Assembly: GCF_900167185.1 (NCBI RefSeq) | Contig: NZ_FUWM01000018.1 | Span: forward strand, 1 to 64,000 | DNA length: 64,000 nucleotides | Source: Selenihalanaerobacter shriftii | GTDB taxonomy: Bacteria > Bacillota > Halanaerobiia > Halobacteroidales > Acetohalobiaceae | Direction: 5' to 3' | Part shown: positions 8,699-17,593 of the stretch, in pieces | Layout of the letters: each line of letters starts with the position of its first letter | How positions within the stretch are numbered: position 1 is the first letter of the stretch | Program-made: the position numbers and the translations under genes | Notes under the pieces: generated by a model | Databases searched by the model: none | Told to the model about the DNA's origin: nothing | Seen by the model: the letters and a program-made list of their open reading frames with translations, nothing else

Positions 8699-9943
8699 AT
8701 GGACAAAAAATATAAAAAAATGTTAACTGCTTTCGCTGCTGTACCATTTTTAATGGTATTAGGAAATTCAATGCTGATCCCTGAATTTCCTAAAATCAAA
8801 TCTGCATTAGATATAAATCAATTCCAAGTAGGCTTACTAATTACTCTATTCTCTGCTTCAGCGGGAGTCGCAATCCCATTCTTAGGGTATTTATCAGATA
8901 GAATAGGTCGTAAGAAAATAATTATCCCTTCTTTATTATTATATGGTTTAGGAGGATTAATAGCTGGATTAGCTGCTGCTTTTTTAGATGAGAATGCTTA
9001 CAAGGTGATTTTAGTTAGTCGAGTCATTCAAGGTATTGGTGGAGCTGGTACAGCTCCTATTGTAATGGCTTTAGTTGGAGATATTTTTACTTCAAACCAA
9101 CGAAGCGAAGCATTAGGAATTATTGAATCAGCCAATGGATTAGGAAAAATATTAAGTCCTATTTTAGGAGCAACTATTGCTCTAGTTTCTTGGTCTGCTC
9201 TCTTTTTCTCTTATGCTTTCTTATCCATTCCTATTGCTGCTTCTATTTGGTTTTTAGTTGAAGAACCTTCCGATAATATTCAAAAACAGTCAATAGGAGA
9301 ATATCTTAATAATATTAAGCAGATATTTAAAAAACGAGGTGTTTCTCTTTCACTAAGTTTATTAGGTGGTATGATAGTTCTCTTTCTTTTATTTGGAGTT
9401 CTTTCTTATTTATCAGATATTTTAGAAACACGATATGATATTAAAGGATTAACTAAAGGGTTAGTTATCGCTATTCCTATCACCTTTATGTCTACTACCT
9501 CCTATTTAACCGGTCTTTATCTTAAAAAGAAAGGAAGATACTTTAAGCATGCTTTAGCTTTAGGATTAATAATTAATGCTATTATCTTATCTTTGTTACC
9601 TTTTATTCGAAATATATATTTATATATGGGAACCATCTCAATTCTAGGAATTGGTAGTGGGTTAATCTTACCAACGGTTAATACTTTAGTTACTAGTTCT
9701 GCCCCTAGTGAACAACGAGGTGGTATCACTTCACTTTATGGTAGTGTTAGATTCATAGGAGTCGCTTTTGGACCACCTACCTTTAGTTTGTTAAATAGAA
9801 TTAGTGAAAAAGCTATGTTTTTTGGAGGAGCTAGCATCGGAGTATTAGGTTCTATTTTAATCTTTATGTTCCTAGATGAAAGTAAAATAATTACAGATGA
9901 TAATAGTGATAGTGATAGTGATAATAGCAGTAGTAAGAATTAA
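8699..9943 (+). CDS. MFS efflux transporter
   Basis: A 414-aa major facilitator protein with about twelve membrane helices. The motif A loop GYLSDRIGRKK lies near 64-74 and a family motif C-like stretch GANGLGKILSPILGA follows near 141-155. This arrangement is typical of drug/proton antiporters of the Bcr/Bmr type. The tail is unusual: about 15 residues of Asp/Ser/Asn (SDSDSDN), reflecting a GATAGT short repeat at 9905-9924. The start ATG follows TAGGAGGA. The substrate cannot be inferred. Confidence 0.85.
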   Translation: MDKKYKKMLTAFAAVPFLMVLGNSMLIPEFPKIKSALDINQFQVGLLITLFSASAGVAIPFLGYLSDRIGRKKIIIPSLLLYGLGGLIAGLAAAFLDENAYKVILVSRVIQGIGGAGTAPIVMALVGDIFTSNQRSEALGIIESANGLGKILSPILGATIALVSWSALFFSYAFLSIPIAASIWFLVEEPSDNIQKQSIGEYLNNIKQIFKKRGVSLSLSLLGGMIVLFLLFGVLSYLSDILETRYDIKGLTKGLVIAIPITFMSTTSYLTGLYLKKKGRYFKHALALGLIINAIILSLLPFIRNIYLYMGTISILGIGSGLILPTVNTLVTSSAPSEQRGGITSLYGSVRFIGVAFGPPTFSLLNRISEKAMFFGGASIGVLGSILIFMFLDESKIITDDNSDSDSDNSSSKN

Positions 9944-10078
9944 CTAATCATCTTTACTATTATTTTTATAATCAAAAAAGTATCCATAATTATCTTTTCT
10001 CTTTTCCTTCTTCTTAATTGGATGATTAATGATTAACCAAAGTAATCCTGAAAATAATAAGAACCATACTATAACCAT
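9944..10078 (-). CDS. Small single-pass membrane protein, 44 aa
   Basis: A 44-aa reading frame starting MVIVWFLLFSGLLWL, one membrane helix, followed by a strongly charged tail (KKKEKRKDN) ending in KDD. The start ATG at 10078 has AGAAGG and AAGGAGG upstream. The stop abuts the convergent MFS stop. It follows the DUF441 gene by 24 nt and so may be the last gene of the comA-comB-DUF441 transcript. No function can be assigned. Confidence 0.5.
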   Translation of the reverse strand: MVIVWFLLFSGLLWLIINHPIKKKEKRKDNYGYFFDYKNNSKDD

Positions 10079-10102
10079 TGATTTCCTTCTTGCCTCCTTA
10101 TC

Positions 10103-10582
10103 TTAATTAATTAAAATTTTAAATAACTTTAAAAAGAAGGCTGTCACTCCACCAGCCATCAGTGGACCAACAGGAATACCATCTAAAAATATGATGCCGA
10201 TTAAGGATCCCAATACCATACCAATAATTAATTGTGGCTTATCTTCTAATAAATTTAATCCCATTCCATTTAATTGAGTTGCTAATAGCCCACCAATTAA
10301 TGCTAAAATCCCTAAAGGGGATTTAAATACATTCATTAGTTCTGATAAAGCTTTAGAATTAGTTATCAAAGGAGCTAAAACTGCTAAAATCAAGAATAAT
10401 AGTCCAATATCTAAACCCTTATCTTCCAAAATCGGAAATATAGAATGAAGTTGCAAAAACTTTAATAAAAATAAAATTACCGCTGCTAAAGAAAGCAAAT
10501 CAGATTTAGCTAAAACACCTAAAGCAAAAATAATAAAGATTAAAATGTATTCTTTTCCCAAGCCTCCCACCTCTTTAATCAT
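10103..10582 (-). CDS. DUF441 (UPF0756) membrane protein
   Basis: A 159-aa hydrophobic protein with about five membrane helices matching the DUF441/UPF0756 family (YtwI in Bacillus, YeaL in E. coli). The segment LLATQLNGMGLNLL and the end near GIPVGPLMAGGVTAFFLKL are characteristic. Function is unknown in all members. The start is immediately after the comB stop, so it is translationally coupled to comB, an uncommon partner for this family. Confidence 0.88.
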   Translation of the reverse strand: MIKEVGGLGKEYILIFIIFALGVLAKSDLLSLAAVILFLLKFLQLHSIFPILEDKGLDIGLLFLILAVLAPLITNSKALSELMNVFKSPLGILALIGGLLATQLNGMGLNLLEDKPQLIIGMVLGSLIGIIFLDGIPVGPLMAGGVTAFFLKLFKILIN

Positions 10583-11296
10583 CTAATCTTGGCTAATTAT
10601 TTTATCATTAACACAAATTGGAACTTTTGAAAGAATATCCTCCTTTATAGAATAGTCTACATCAGCTTTTTTACCTAAAGAAATTAACCTAGATCCATTT
10701 TTACTATTACTTAAAACTCTGAATAGATTATCCTTATTGATAAAATAAGTCTGATAAGCAACTAAACTTAAATCAGTTAACTCTAAATCAACACTTAAAT
10801 CTCTTAACTTATAAATTAAAGCTCCAGCAGTAATAAAATCTTCTAATGAAAATTCCCCTTGAGTTCCTGCACAACAAATAATAACTTCTTTAATCTCATT
10901 AATCTCTTGGGCGACAGCTTTTAAATTAATTATGGAAGCAATAATTATCTGCTTGGAATCCTTTAAATTTAATAACATTTTAGTACCATTCGTAGTAGTC
11001 AATACTAATTTTTTACCTTTAATTATCTTTTCAGTATAACTTAAAGGAGAATTTCCTAAATCTAATTCAGGCATCTTCTCCCCTGACCTTTCTCCAGCTA
11101 CAACTATGTCCTCATCCTGAGTATTATAATTTAATGCTTCCTCAACACTTTTAACCGGAATCACTTCTTTAGCTCCATTTGATAAAGCTGTTACGATGGT
11201 GGTAGTAGCCCGAAAAGTATCAATTGCTACCGTTACTTTATCTGTTATCCTTTCTTTATTGATTTGCTCCACATTTAATACTATATCTATTTTCAT
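10583..11296 (-). CDS. comB: 2-phosphosulfolactate phosphatase ComB
   Basis: A 237-aa Mg-dependent phosphatase converting 2-phosphosulfolactate to 3-sulfolactate. Family motifs are present in order: IDTFRATTTIVTAL near 25-38, GERSGEKMPELDLGNSP near 68-84, TTNGTKML near 100-107, and CCAGTQGEFSLEDF near 141-154. It lies 57 nt downstream of comA. In methanogens the pathway leads to coenzyme M; in Bacillus the YitC/YitD pair makes sulfolactate in developing spores. Here the spore role is more likely because no later coenzyme M gene is adjacent. Confidence 0.92.
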   Translation of the reverse strand: MKIDIVLNVEQINKERITDKVTVAIDTFRATTTIVTALSNGAKEVIPVKSVEEALNYNTQDEDIVVAGERSGEKMPELDLGNSPLSYTEKIIKGKKLVLTTTNGTKMLLNLKDSKQIIIASIINLKAVAQEINEIKEVIICCAGTQGEFSLEDFITAGALIYKLRDLSVDLELTDLSLVAYQTYFINKDNLFRVLSNSKNGSRLISLGKKADVDYSIKEDILSKVPICVNDKIISQD

Positions 11297-11353
11297 TTAA
11301 ATCAATCTCACTCCTACCCAGTTTATTTTAGCTTTATACCACTAAAGCTTAGT

Positions 11354-12217
11354 TTAAAATTCATCTATATCATTATCTTTCTGTAAAAAAGCAGTCTTAA
11401 ATATTGAGTCCTCTTCTGAAAGAGATGTTTTAAAAGTGTCACCTCTCACTCCTACACGTAATGATTCTAAAGCTAAAATATCACTAGGTGCTATATTACC
11501 TAGATTAACATTAGAACCTAAAGCATTAATAAATTTAACCTGTTGTTTCTTAAGTGGTGTCTCCCACATAATATCATTTCCGTCATAAGCTCCTAATAAT
11601 AGCTGTTCCATCTTAAATTCATCAAGTTCTCCTTCAGAATTATAAATTGAAATCCCTTTTCCAGATTCTCTAGCCTCCACTATTACTTTATAAGCACCAT
11701 CATCTATATCTTGCTTTAATTGTTTGATCATTTTAGACATTTTAAACTGCTTTTTCTTATCCTTTTTACCTATCTCACTTAAAACTTTAAACTCTAAATC
11801 AACTGCTTTTTTAATAATTGCTGATCGTAAACTACTAGTTAATTCAATAGTTCCATCAGAAACTTCTATAGCAGTAAAACCTAATTCTTTAGCTCTATTT
11901 AGGTACTCATCTAATTTCCCTTGAGTAACAGCCACTTCTAAGTAAGTACCTCCAGGATAAATATCTATCCCATAAGACTTGATTAATTCTATCTTTTCTT
12001 CTAATACTTTAGGTCGATATAAAGCTGAAGTACCAAAACTTAACTTGTGAAAATCTATATAGTTAGCTGCTATCTCTAATAAATCCTTAGTCTGGTTTAA
12101 TCCTAAACCTTTATCTAAAATCATAGTTAAACCAATATCTCTTGGCTTAGCTTCTCTCCCTTGTAAAGGAAAATCAATATCTACTCCCCATCCATTATTA
12201 AACTTTTCGCTCTTCAT
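11354..12217 (-). CDS. comA: Phosphosulfolactate synthase ComA
   Basis: A 287-aa TIM-barrel enzyme that adds sulfite to phosphoenolpyruvate to give phosphosulfolactate. Diagnostic stretches are KPRDIGLTMILDKGLG (24-39), IDFHKLSFGTSALY (53-66), YPGGTYLEVA (87-96) and IEVSDGTIEL (115-124). Length is slightly above the archaeal enzyme and similar to Bacillus YitD. First gene of the comA-comB-DUF441 unit with its own AGGAGTG ribosome site. Physiological product is inferred to be sulfolactate. Confidence 0.92.
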   Translation of the reverse strand: MKSEKFNNGWGVDIDFPLQGREAKPRDIGLTMILDKGLGLNQTKDLLEIAANYIDFHKLSFGTSALYRPKVLEEKIELIKSYGIDIYPGGTYLEVAVTQGKLDEYLNRAKELGFTAIEVSDGTIELTSSLRSAIIKKAVDLEFKVLSEIGKKDKKKQFKMSKMIKQLKQDIDDGAYKVIVEARESGKGISIYNSEGELDEFKMEQLLLGAYDGNDIMWETPLKKQQVKFINALGSNVNLGNIAPSDILALESLRVGVRGDTFKTSLSEEDSIFKTAFLQKDNDIDEF

Positions 12218-12268
12218 AACTAATCACTCCTCATATTATTATCAAAAATAATAATAAAATTCAACCAT

Positions 12269-12541
12269 TTAAAGTTTAGTACCCAAAAGAATTAAAGCTA
12301 CACCCGCCCCAATAATTATAAAATTTAAAGCTGATATCTTATCTGCAATTCCTATTAAACCTAAAGTTGTTACTAATACTAAGACTACAGGCCCTACCAT
12401 AGCTAAAACAGAATTTATTTGTAAAGCCCTTTCTACTGTATTAAACTTTAACATTAATAATGCCGCTGTAAATTCAATAATCCCCGAAAGTATCCTTAAT
12501 AAAGACATACTAGCTACTATCTTATTTTTAATGAAGATCAT
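12269..12541 (-). CDS. YqhV-family (DUF2619) membrane protein
   Basis: A 90-aa protein with three hydrophobic helices: residues about 8-28, 44-64 and 68-88. The opening KIVASMSLLRILSGIIEFTA matches the YqhV/DUF2619 family, which in Bacillus sits near sporulation stage III genes. Function is unknown. It lies upstream of comA by 51 nt, which may make it part of the same transcript, and downstream of a bidirectional hairpin. Confidence 0.82.
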   Translation of the reverse strand: MIFIKNKIVASMSLLRILSGIIEFTAALLMLKFNTVERALQINSVLAMVGPVVLVLVTTLGLIGIADKISALNFIIIGAGVALILLGTKL

Positions 12542-12605
12542 TTAGTTTAATCCTCCATCTTTTATGACTATTTAACCCTAGTATATTTATACGCAAACAA
12601 AATAA

Positions 12606-12632
12606 AAAAAGAACCCATTAAAGAGTTCTTTT
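12606..12632 (-). terminator. Rho-independent terminator
   Basis: Arms AAAAGAAC (12607-12614) and GTTCTTTT (12625-12632) pair around a 10-nt loop. On the minus strand the stem ends in a T run (AAAGAAC complement followed by TTTTTTTATTTT). It fits the end of the ADP-ribosylglycohydrolase gene. Confidence 0.7.
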
Positions 12633-12661
12633 GCCTAAATCCCTATTCTATTCTTTAACTT

Positions 12662-13624
12662 TTAACAATTATATCTTAATTCAAATAACCTTTCACCTAA
12701 GTTTATTATATAATCTAAGCCCTTTTTATTATTTTCAAGATTATTTAACCAATCTTTAGGAATCTTATCAAATCCATGATACGCTCCCGCTATAGCTCCA
12801 GTCATAGCACCAACAGTGTCTGTGTCTCCACCTAAATTTATGGCATAAAGAACAGCATCTCTAAATTCATTTAAATTAGCTAAGAAAGAATAAATAGAAG
12901 TTGGAACTGAATTAAAGACTCTTGTATCACTACCTAATTCCTTGGCTACTTGCTCTTTATTAGGTTGGTCATCTAAATATTCATTTATTAATCTAAACTT
13001 ATGTGAAAACTCTTTTGAATCTAAATCTAAAAGTTTCGATAAGAAATTTAAGTAATTTTCTACTGAGAAATCACTATCAGAAGCTTGGTTAATTGCATAT
13101 CCGACAGTTAAAGCTTGTAAGGTAGCTCCAGTTTTACCTAAAGGATGGGCATGAGTAATTAAACTAGACTTTTTAGCCTTTTCTTTTAATTTCTCATAAT
13201 TATCATGGTAAAAAACACCTATAGGTGCTACTCGCATGGCAGATCCATTCCCAAAAGAACCATTGCCAAATACATACTTACCAGCTTCCTGCCAAGAAGT
13301 ACCTGCTTTAATATTATTTAAAGCCTGGATAGTTCCCGAGCCGTAACCTCGATCTAAATTAAGATTAGTTATAAACTTATTAGCCATATCTTTTCCATCA
13401 AACCCGTTAACTGCTATTAATGATTCAGCTACACCAATCATCATTTCAGTATCATCAGTATAAGTACCTGAACCTAACCTAGCCTCTAACATATGTTCAA
13501 TATGACCATACTCTGCTTCAATCTGATTTAAAGAATACCCTTCCACTGCCATACCTAAAGTGTCACCAACAAACGTTCCTACTAAAGCGCCAATAAACTT
13601 ATCTTTTAACCTTTGTCGCTCCAA
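12662..13624 (-). CDS. ADP-ribosylglycohydrolase family protein
   Basis: A 320-aa all-helical DraG/ARH-type hydrolase that removes ADP-ribose from proteins or small molecules using two Mg ions. Metal-binding motifs are intact: GDTLG (20-24), YTDDTEM (55-61) and GGDTDT (265-270). DraG itself reverses nitrogenase ADP-ribosylation, but no nif or draT gene is nearby, so the target is unknown. Monocistronic, followed by a terminator. Confidence 0.9.
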   Translation of the reverse strand: MERQRLKDKFIGALVGTFVGDTLGMAVEGYSLNQIEAEYGHIEHMLEARLGSGTYTDDTEMMIGVAESLIAVNGFDGKDMANKFITNLNLDRGYGSGTIQALNNIKAGTSWQEAGKYVFGNGSFGNGSAMRVAPIGVFYHDNYEKLKEKAKKSSLITHAHPLGKTGATLQALTVGYAINQASDSDFSVENYLNFLSKLLDLDSKEFSHKFRLINEYLDDQPNKEQVAKELGSDTRVFNSVPTSIYSFLANLNEFRDAVLYAINLGGDTDTVGAMTGAIAGAYHGFDKIPKDWLNNLENNKKGLDYIINLGERLFELRYNC

Positions 13625-13670
13625 TATTCATCGCTCCTTCCCTCATATATTAAGAGTTAAGAGCATATGA

Positions 13671-14729
13671 TCAGTAGTTTTTCATAAATTTAATGATATC
13701 TTTTGCAATCTTTTGTAAATTATCTGATTCAATTTCTAATGCAAAACTTCCCCATTTATCCTGTGAATACTTATACATTGGATCATAATACTCTGTTAAA
13801 AGAATTTTGACTACCTCTTTTAACTTTCCCTCCTTAGCAATTTTCACTAATTCTCTATAACCTTGCTTACCTACTCGCTTGACTATATATTTTTGTATTG
13901 CAGATAATGACTCCAACAATCGGTCAATAAATAATTCTGGTTCCTGATTATAACTATTTACATATTCATCAAAGATCCTATTAACCCTTGCCTTTAGAGA
14001 ACTTTCTATTAAAATATGTACTCCATCATCCATAGCATCTAAAAAGAAATCAGGTAAAACTGAAATTCCTATCCGCTTACTTTCAGCTTCCACGGCAATT
14101 ATTTTTTCACCATTTAATTCTTCTAATCTTTCCCAAAGTACAGAATCAAACATTTTTTGATTAGTCGGTTCATCTAAACCTATACTGCCAAAGGCAGAAC
14201 CTCTATGATTAGCTAAACCTTCTAAATCAATAATTGGCATCCTAACTTCATCCAACTCATAAAGCAAATCTGTCTTTCCTACTCCAGTATAACCATGAAT
14301 AACTAGTAATCTACTCTGTAAATCATACTCTTCTAACCTATCTAAAATAAAATGTCGATATGATTTATAACCTCCATCAAGTTTATAGAGTTTCATACCA
14401 ACTATCTCACTAATCACCCCTATACTCTCACTTCGCAGTCCACCTCGAGCACAAAAGAGAATTACATAATTATATTTCTTAGCTATCTTTTTGATCTTTC
14501 GTACTAATTCAGGTAATTTAGGAGCTAATAAATCTACTCCTAACATTCTAGCTTTTTCTGGACTTTCATTAGTATATACCTTCCCAATCTTTTCTCTTTC
14601 CTTATTATTAAAGACTGGAATATTAATAGCATTTGGAATAGTAGACTCAGCAAATTCTCCTGGTGACCTCACATCAATATATATTGTAGATTCTTTCTGC
14701 AATGCTTTTTCATAACTTATTAATTCCAT
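13671..14729 (-). CDS. mnmH: tRNA 2-selenouridine synthase
   Basis: A 352-aa two-domain enzyme (YbbB/SelU) that replaces sulfur with selenium in the wobble 2-thiouridine of tRNA, using selenophosphate and a geranylated intermediate. The rhodanese domain is at the N-terminus with catalytic Cys93 in FCARGGLRS. The second domain has a P-loop GYTGVGKT at 146-153. It implies that the cell makes selenophosphate, although selD is not in the window. It is a single gene between tup and the glycohydrolase. The family-specific Cys plus P-loop combination makes the call firm. Confidence 0.94.
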   Translation of the reverse strand: MELISYEKALQKESTIYIDVRSPGEFAESTIPNAINIPVFNNKEREKIGKVYTNESPEKARMLGVDLLAPKLPELVRKIKKIAKKYNYVILFCARGGLRSESIGVISEIVGMKLYKLDGGYKSYRHFILDRLEEYDLQSRLLVIHGYTGVGKTDLLYELDEVRMPIIDLEGLANHRGSAFGSIGLDEPTNQKMFDSVLWERLEELNGEKIIAVEAESKRIGISVLPDFFLDAMDDGVHILIESSLKARVNRIFDEYVNSYNQEPELFIDRLLESLSAIQKYIVKRVGKQGYRELVKIAKEGKLKEVVKILLTEYYDPMYKYSQDKWGSFALEIESDNLQKIAKDIIKFMKNY

Positions 14730-14839
14730 AATTCACATTCCCCTAATATTTAATTTATATACTCTTCAACAACAGTTTCTTTAAAAATACTAGAACTCCT
14801 TCTTTATCATAGCTTTTTCATATGTATTAGTAGTACCTT

Positions 14840-15565
14840 TTAACTTATAATATTATTATTACCTAAAATATCTTTATCTAATACTTTCTTTCTAATATCA
14901 CTAATAACTACTTCTCCACTTTCCATAAGGGTTATGTAATCAGCTAAGTACTTTATTTGATATAAATCATGTGTGATTAATAAAATAGTCATTCCCTCTG
15001 CTACTAATTCAGTAAATAATTCATTAAAAAACTGATTACTCTTATAATCCAAATGAGTAGTAGGTTCATCTATAAACAAAATTTCAGGTTCAACAATCAA
15101 AGCCCTAGCAATAGAAACTTTTTGTTTTTCTCCCCCAGATATTTCTTTACTATCTTTTTTTAACAAATGAGAAATTTTTAAGTTAGAAGCTAGCTTATTA
15201 ACTCGATTATTAATTTCATTCTGAGCTACTTTACGTAATTTTAAAGGTAAACCAATATTCTCTGCTATTGTTCCATTATAAAGATAAGGCTCTTGCCAAA
15301 TAACTGAAAATCTCCTTCTTAATTTCAATAACTCAGACTCTTGTTTATTTATTACCTCACCTCGATAACGAAGTTGACCTTCATATTCCTTATCTATTAA
15401 GCTTAATATTCTTAATAATGTTGTTTTTCCACTTCCATTAGATCCTAGTAATAGATTAAAAGCATTTTCATAAAGTTTAAAATGATCAAGATCTAACACC
15501 TGTTCGTCACCATAATGTTTAGTAATCCTTTCCGCTTCCAAAACTGTTTCTGTAATATTCTTCAT
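14840..15565 (-). CDS. tupC: Tungstate ABC transporter ATPase TupC
   Basis: A 241-aa ABC ATPase. Walker A is GSNGSGKTTL near 42-51, the signature is ISGGEKQKVSIARAL near 137-151, and Walker B is ILFIDEPTTH near 158-167. Gene order binding protein, permease, ATPase and the TupA neighbour identify it as the energy unit of a tungstate importer. It overlaps tupB by four bases (ATGA), a sign of coupled translation. No TOBE domain follows, unlike ModC. Confidence 0.9.
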   Translation of the reverse strand: MKNITETVLEAERITKHYGDEQVLDLDHFKLYENAFNLLLGSNGSGKTTLLRILSLIDKEYEGQLRYRGEVINKQESELLKLRRRFSVIWQEPYLYNGTIAENIGLPLKLRKVAQNEINNRVNKLASNLKISHLLKKDSKEISGGEKQKVSIARALIVEPEILFIDEPTTHLDYKSNQFFNELFTELVAEGMTILLITHDLYQIKYLADYITLMESGEVVISDIRKKVLDKDILGNNNIIS

Positions 15566-16257
15566 CTCTTATCACCTGTCTGAAAATAATAAATTAAGAA
15601 ATTAACTAAAAATGAGATAGATAATAGAATCATTCCTAAAGCTAAAGCAAAACTAAAGCGACCTTTATTAGTTTCTAAAGCTATGGCAGTAGTAATCGTT
15701 CTAGTCAATCTTCGAATATTTCCTCCTAGCATCATAGAAACTCCGACTTCACCGATTACTCTCCCATAAGCAGCAATCGTAGCCCCAATAATTCCATACT
15801 TCGCTTCAGAAATAAGCAACCAAAACCTTTGAGTTCCGGTTGCTCCTAAAGCAATGGCTGTTTCATACATTCTATCATCTATATCGTGAATAGCATTTCT
15901 AACTAATGCTACTACAATAGGTAAGATTAAAATAACTTGTCCTATAATAATTCCTTGGGAAGTAAATAAGAGGTTAAATTCACCCAATACTCCTTGATGG
16001 GATATTAATGAATAAACAATCAAACCAACTACTACCGTTGGTAAACTTAATAATGTATTTAGGATACTATTAAATAAATACTTCCCTTTAAAATCTATCT
16101 TGCTAATTAATATTCCTACTGGAATTCCTAGAAATGAAGCAATTATAGTAGAGATAGTCGATAATTTAACTGAAGTCCACACTATCCGTAATACTTCTAG
16201 ATCTAAACTAATTATTAAGTTTATCGCTTCTTTAACCCCTCCTAATAAATATCCCAT
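15562..16257 (-). CDS. tupB: Tungstate ABC transporter permease TupB
   Basis: A 231-aa permease with about five to six membrane helices. The cytoplasmic coupling loop is visible in ETAIALGATGTQRFWLLI near 137-154, the EAA motif that contacts TupC. The family belongs with TupB/ModB-like permeases and its position between tupA and tupC is diagnostic. It forms the channel half of the importer in the inner membrane. Confidence 0.9.
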   Translation of the reverse strand: MGYLLGGVKEAINLIISLDLEVLRIVWTSVKLSTISTIIASFLGIPVGILISKIDFKGKYLFNSILNTLLSLPTVVVGLIVYSLISHQGVLGEFNLLFTSQGIIIGQVILILPIVVALVRNAIHDIDDRMYETAIALGATGTQRFWLLISEAKYGIIGATIAAYGRVIGEVGVSMMLGGNIRRLTRTITTAIALETNKGRFSFALALGMILLSISFLVNFLIYYFQTGDKR

Positions 16258-16275
16258 ATTGCTTTTCCTCCTAGA

Positions 16276-17130
16276 TTATTTAATATTAACTGGTTTTATA
16301 GCTGATGGATTAAATAAACGTTTACCAAACTTAATATAATTTTTGATAATACGTTGACCTTGTTGTGAAGTTATGTAACCAACTAAAGCCATGGCATCTT
16401 GATAATTAACATGTGGATATTTCCCTGGATTAACTGGAATGATTCCATAAGGGTTATATAATAACGAATCTCCTTCTACCATAATCTTCAAATCTAACTT
16501 CCCTTTATAAGCTAAGTACGTTCCACGGTCTGTTAAAACATATGCCCTCTTTTCGTTTGCTATATTTAAACTTGCACCCATTCCCTGTCCTGTTTCAAAA
16601 TACCATCTTCCTCTTGACTGAATTCCTGCTTTCTTCCATATTGATAACTCTTTTTTATTAGTACCTGAGTCATCTCCTCTAGATACAAAGCGGGAATTAC
16701 TATTAGATATCTTTTGGAATGCCTTAGTAACATCTTTCATACCTTTAACTCCAGCTGGATCATCTTTAGGTCCAAGAATAACAAAGTCATTATACATTAC
16801 ATCACGACGATTCACCCCATAACCTTCATTAACAAACTTATTCTCTGCTTTTTTGGCATGGACTAAAATAATATCAGCATCTCCATTTTCAGCTAATCTA
16901 ATAGCCTTTCCAGTTCCCACAGAGACTACATCTACTCTAACATCAAACTGCTTTTCAAATGGCGGTAACAACTCATTTAATAACCCAGAATTTTCTGTAC
17001 TAGTAGTTGTTGCTAAGATGAGTCTACTGTCCTCTTTAGCTTGTACATTTCCAACTGCAACGCTACTAAATAATACCAACAACATTAAGACAAATGACCA
17101 TTTTTTATAATTACTAAATAATCTATTCAC
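16276..17130 (-). CDS. tupA: Tungstate-binding protein TupA
   Basis: A 284-aa exported binding protein. The first 31 residues are a signal peptide (basic start, hydrophobic core, cleavage near VQA-KED). The TTTSTENSGL stretch begins at about residue 41; the TTTS motif is the oxyanion-binding signature of TupA proteins. It lacks a lipobox. The start is a GTG preceded by GGAGGAG. It should bind tungstate with high affinity for tungsten enzymes or compete with molybdate uptake. A 24-nt palindrome lies just upstream. Confidence 0.92.
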   Translation of the reverse strand: MNRLFSNYKKWSFVLMLLVLFSSVAVGNVQAKEDSRLILATTTSTENSGLLNELLPPFEKQFDVRVDVVSVGTGKAIRLAENGDADIILVHAKKAENKFVNEGYGVNRRDVMYNDFVILGPKDDPAGVKGMKDVTKAFQKISNSNSRFVSRGDDSGTNKKELSIWKKAGIQSRGRWYFETGQGMGASLNIANEKRAYVLTDRGTYLAYKGKLDLKIMVEGDSLLYNPYGIIPVNPGKYPHVNYQDAMALVGYITSQQGQRIIKNYIKFGKRLFNPSAIKPVNIK

Positions 17131-17151
17131 TATTAATCTCCTCCTAAATTT

Positions 17152-17175
17152 CGTTATGTTTTTTTAGACATAATG
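17152..17175. promoter_or_regulatory. ModE-type operator before tupA
   Basis: CGTTATGT (17152-17159) and ACATAATG (17168-17175) form an inverted repeat with one mismatch and an 8-nt spacer. It lies 22-45 nt upstream of the tupA start. Together with the matching site before modE it fits the GTTATGT-type half sites of molybdate/tungstate regulators. Binding by the adjacent ModE protein is inferred. Confidence 0.65.
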
Positions 17176-17191
17176 ACTACAAAACTTAACC

Positions 17192-17530
17192 TTAAAATAG
17201 ATCAGTAAACTTATTTTTAAATATTTTCTGAACCTTCTGATTAATTAATTCTTCGTACTCCTGATACTTTTTCATAACCTTTTTAGCCTTTGAAGTTAAT
17301 TCAGTGCCTCCACCTTTACTTCCTCCTACTTTAGTCTCCACTAACTTAAAGCCTAATCTTTCTTCACTAGCTTTAATCTTACCCCAGGCAGCACGATAAG
17401 ACATATTTAACTCGTTGGCTGCTTTATTAATTGAACCTAATCTATCAATCTTTTCTAATAAAATTAATCTGCCAATTCCAAAGACTATTTCATCATCTAC
17501 TTCTAACCATAACTTTATTTTAGGTTCCAA
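17192..17530 (-). CDS. modE: ModE-type molybdate/tungstate regulator, DNA-binding domain only
   Basis: A 112-aa LysR-like winged-helix protein. The recognition region is SINKAANELNMSYRAAWGKI at about 33-52, followed by the wing with VGGSKGGGTELT near 84-95; both match the N-terminal domain of E. coli ModE. The C-terminal molybdate-binding MOP domains are missing, so oxyanion sensing must use another mechanism, or the protein is a TunR/short-ModE form. Start is TTG after AGGAGG at a long spacing. It sits directly upstream of tupA. Confidence 0.87.
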   Translation of the reverse strand: MEPKIKLWLEVDDEIVFGIGRLILLEKIDRLGSINKAANELNMSYRAAWGKIKASEERLGFKLVETKVGGSKGGGTELTSKAKKVMKKYQEYEELINQKVQKIFKNKFTDLF

Positions 17531-17558
17531 ATTTATTTACCACCTCCTATAAAGGAAT

Positions 17559-17581
17559 CGTTATGTCTACCATGACATAAC
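17559..17581. promoter_or_regulatory. ModE-type operator before modE
   Basis: GTTATGTC (17560-17567) and GACATAAC (17574-17581) form a perfect inverted repeat with a 6-nt spacer, about 30-50 nt upstream of the modE start. The same half site occurs before tupA, which suggests autoregulation plus control of the transporter. Confidence 0.7.
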
Positions 17582-17593
17582 ATTATTTCTACA

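Noticed and set aside
9901-9935. GATAGT-type short repeat resembling a tandem array
   Set aside because: It is only a few units, in frame, coding for the Asp/Ser tail of the MFS transporter; not a CRISPR or phase-variable promoter repeat.
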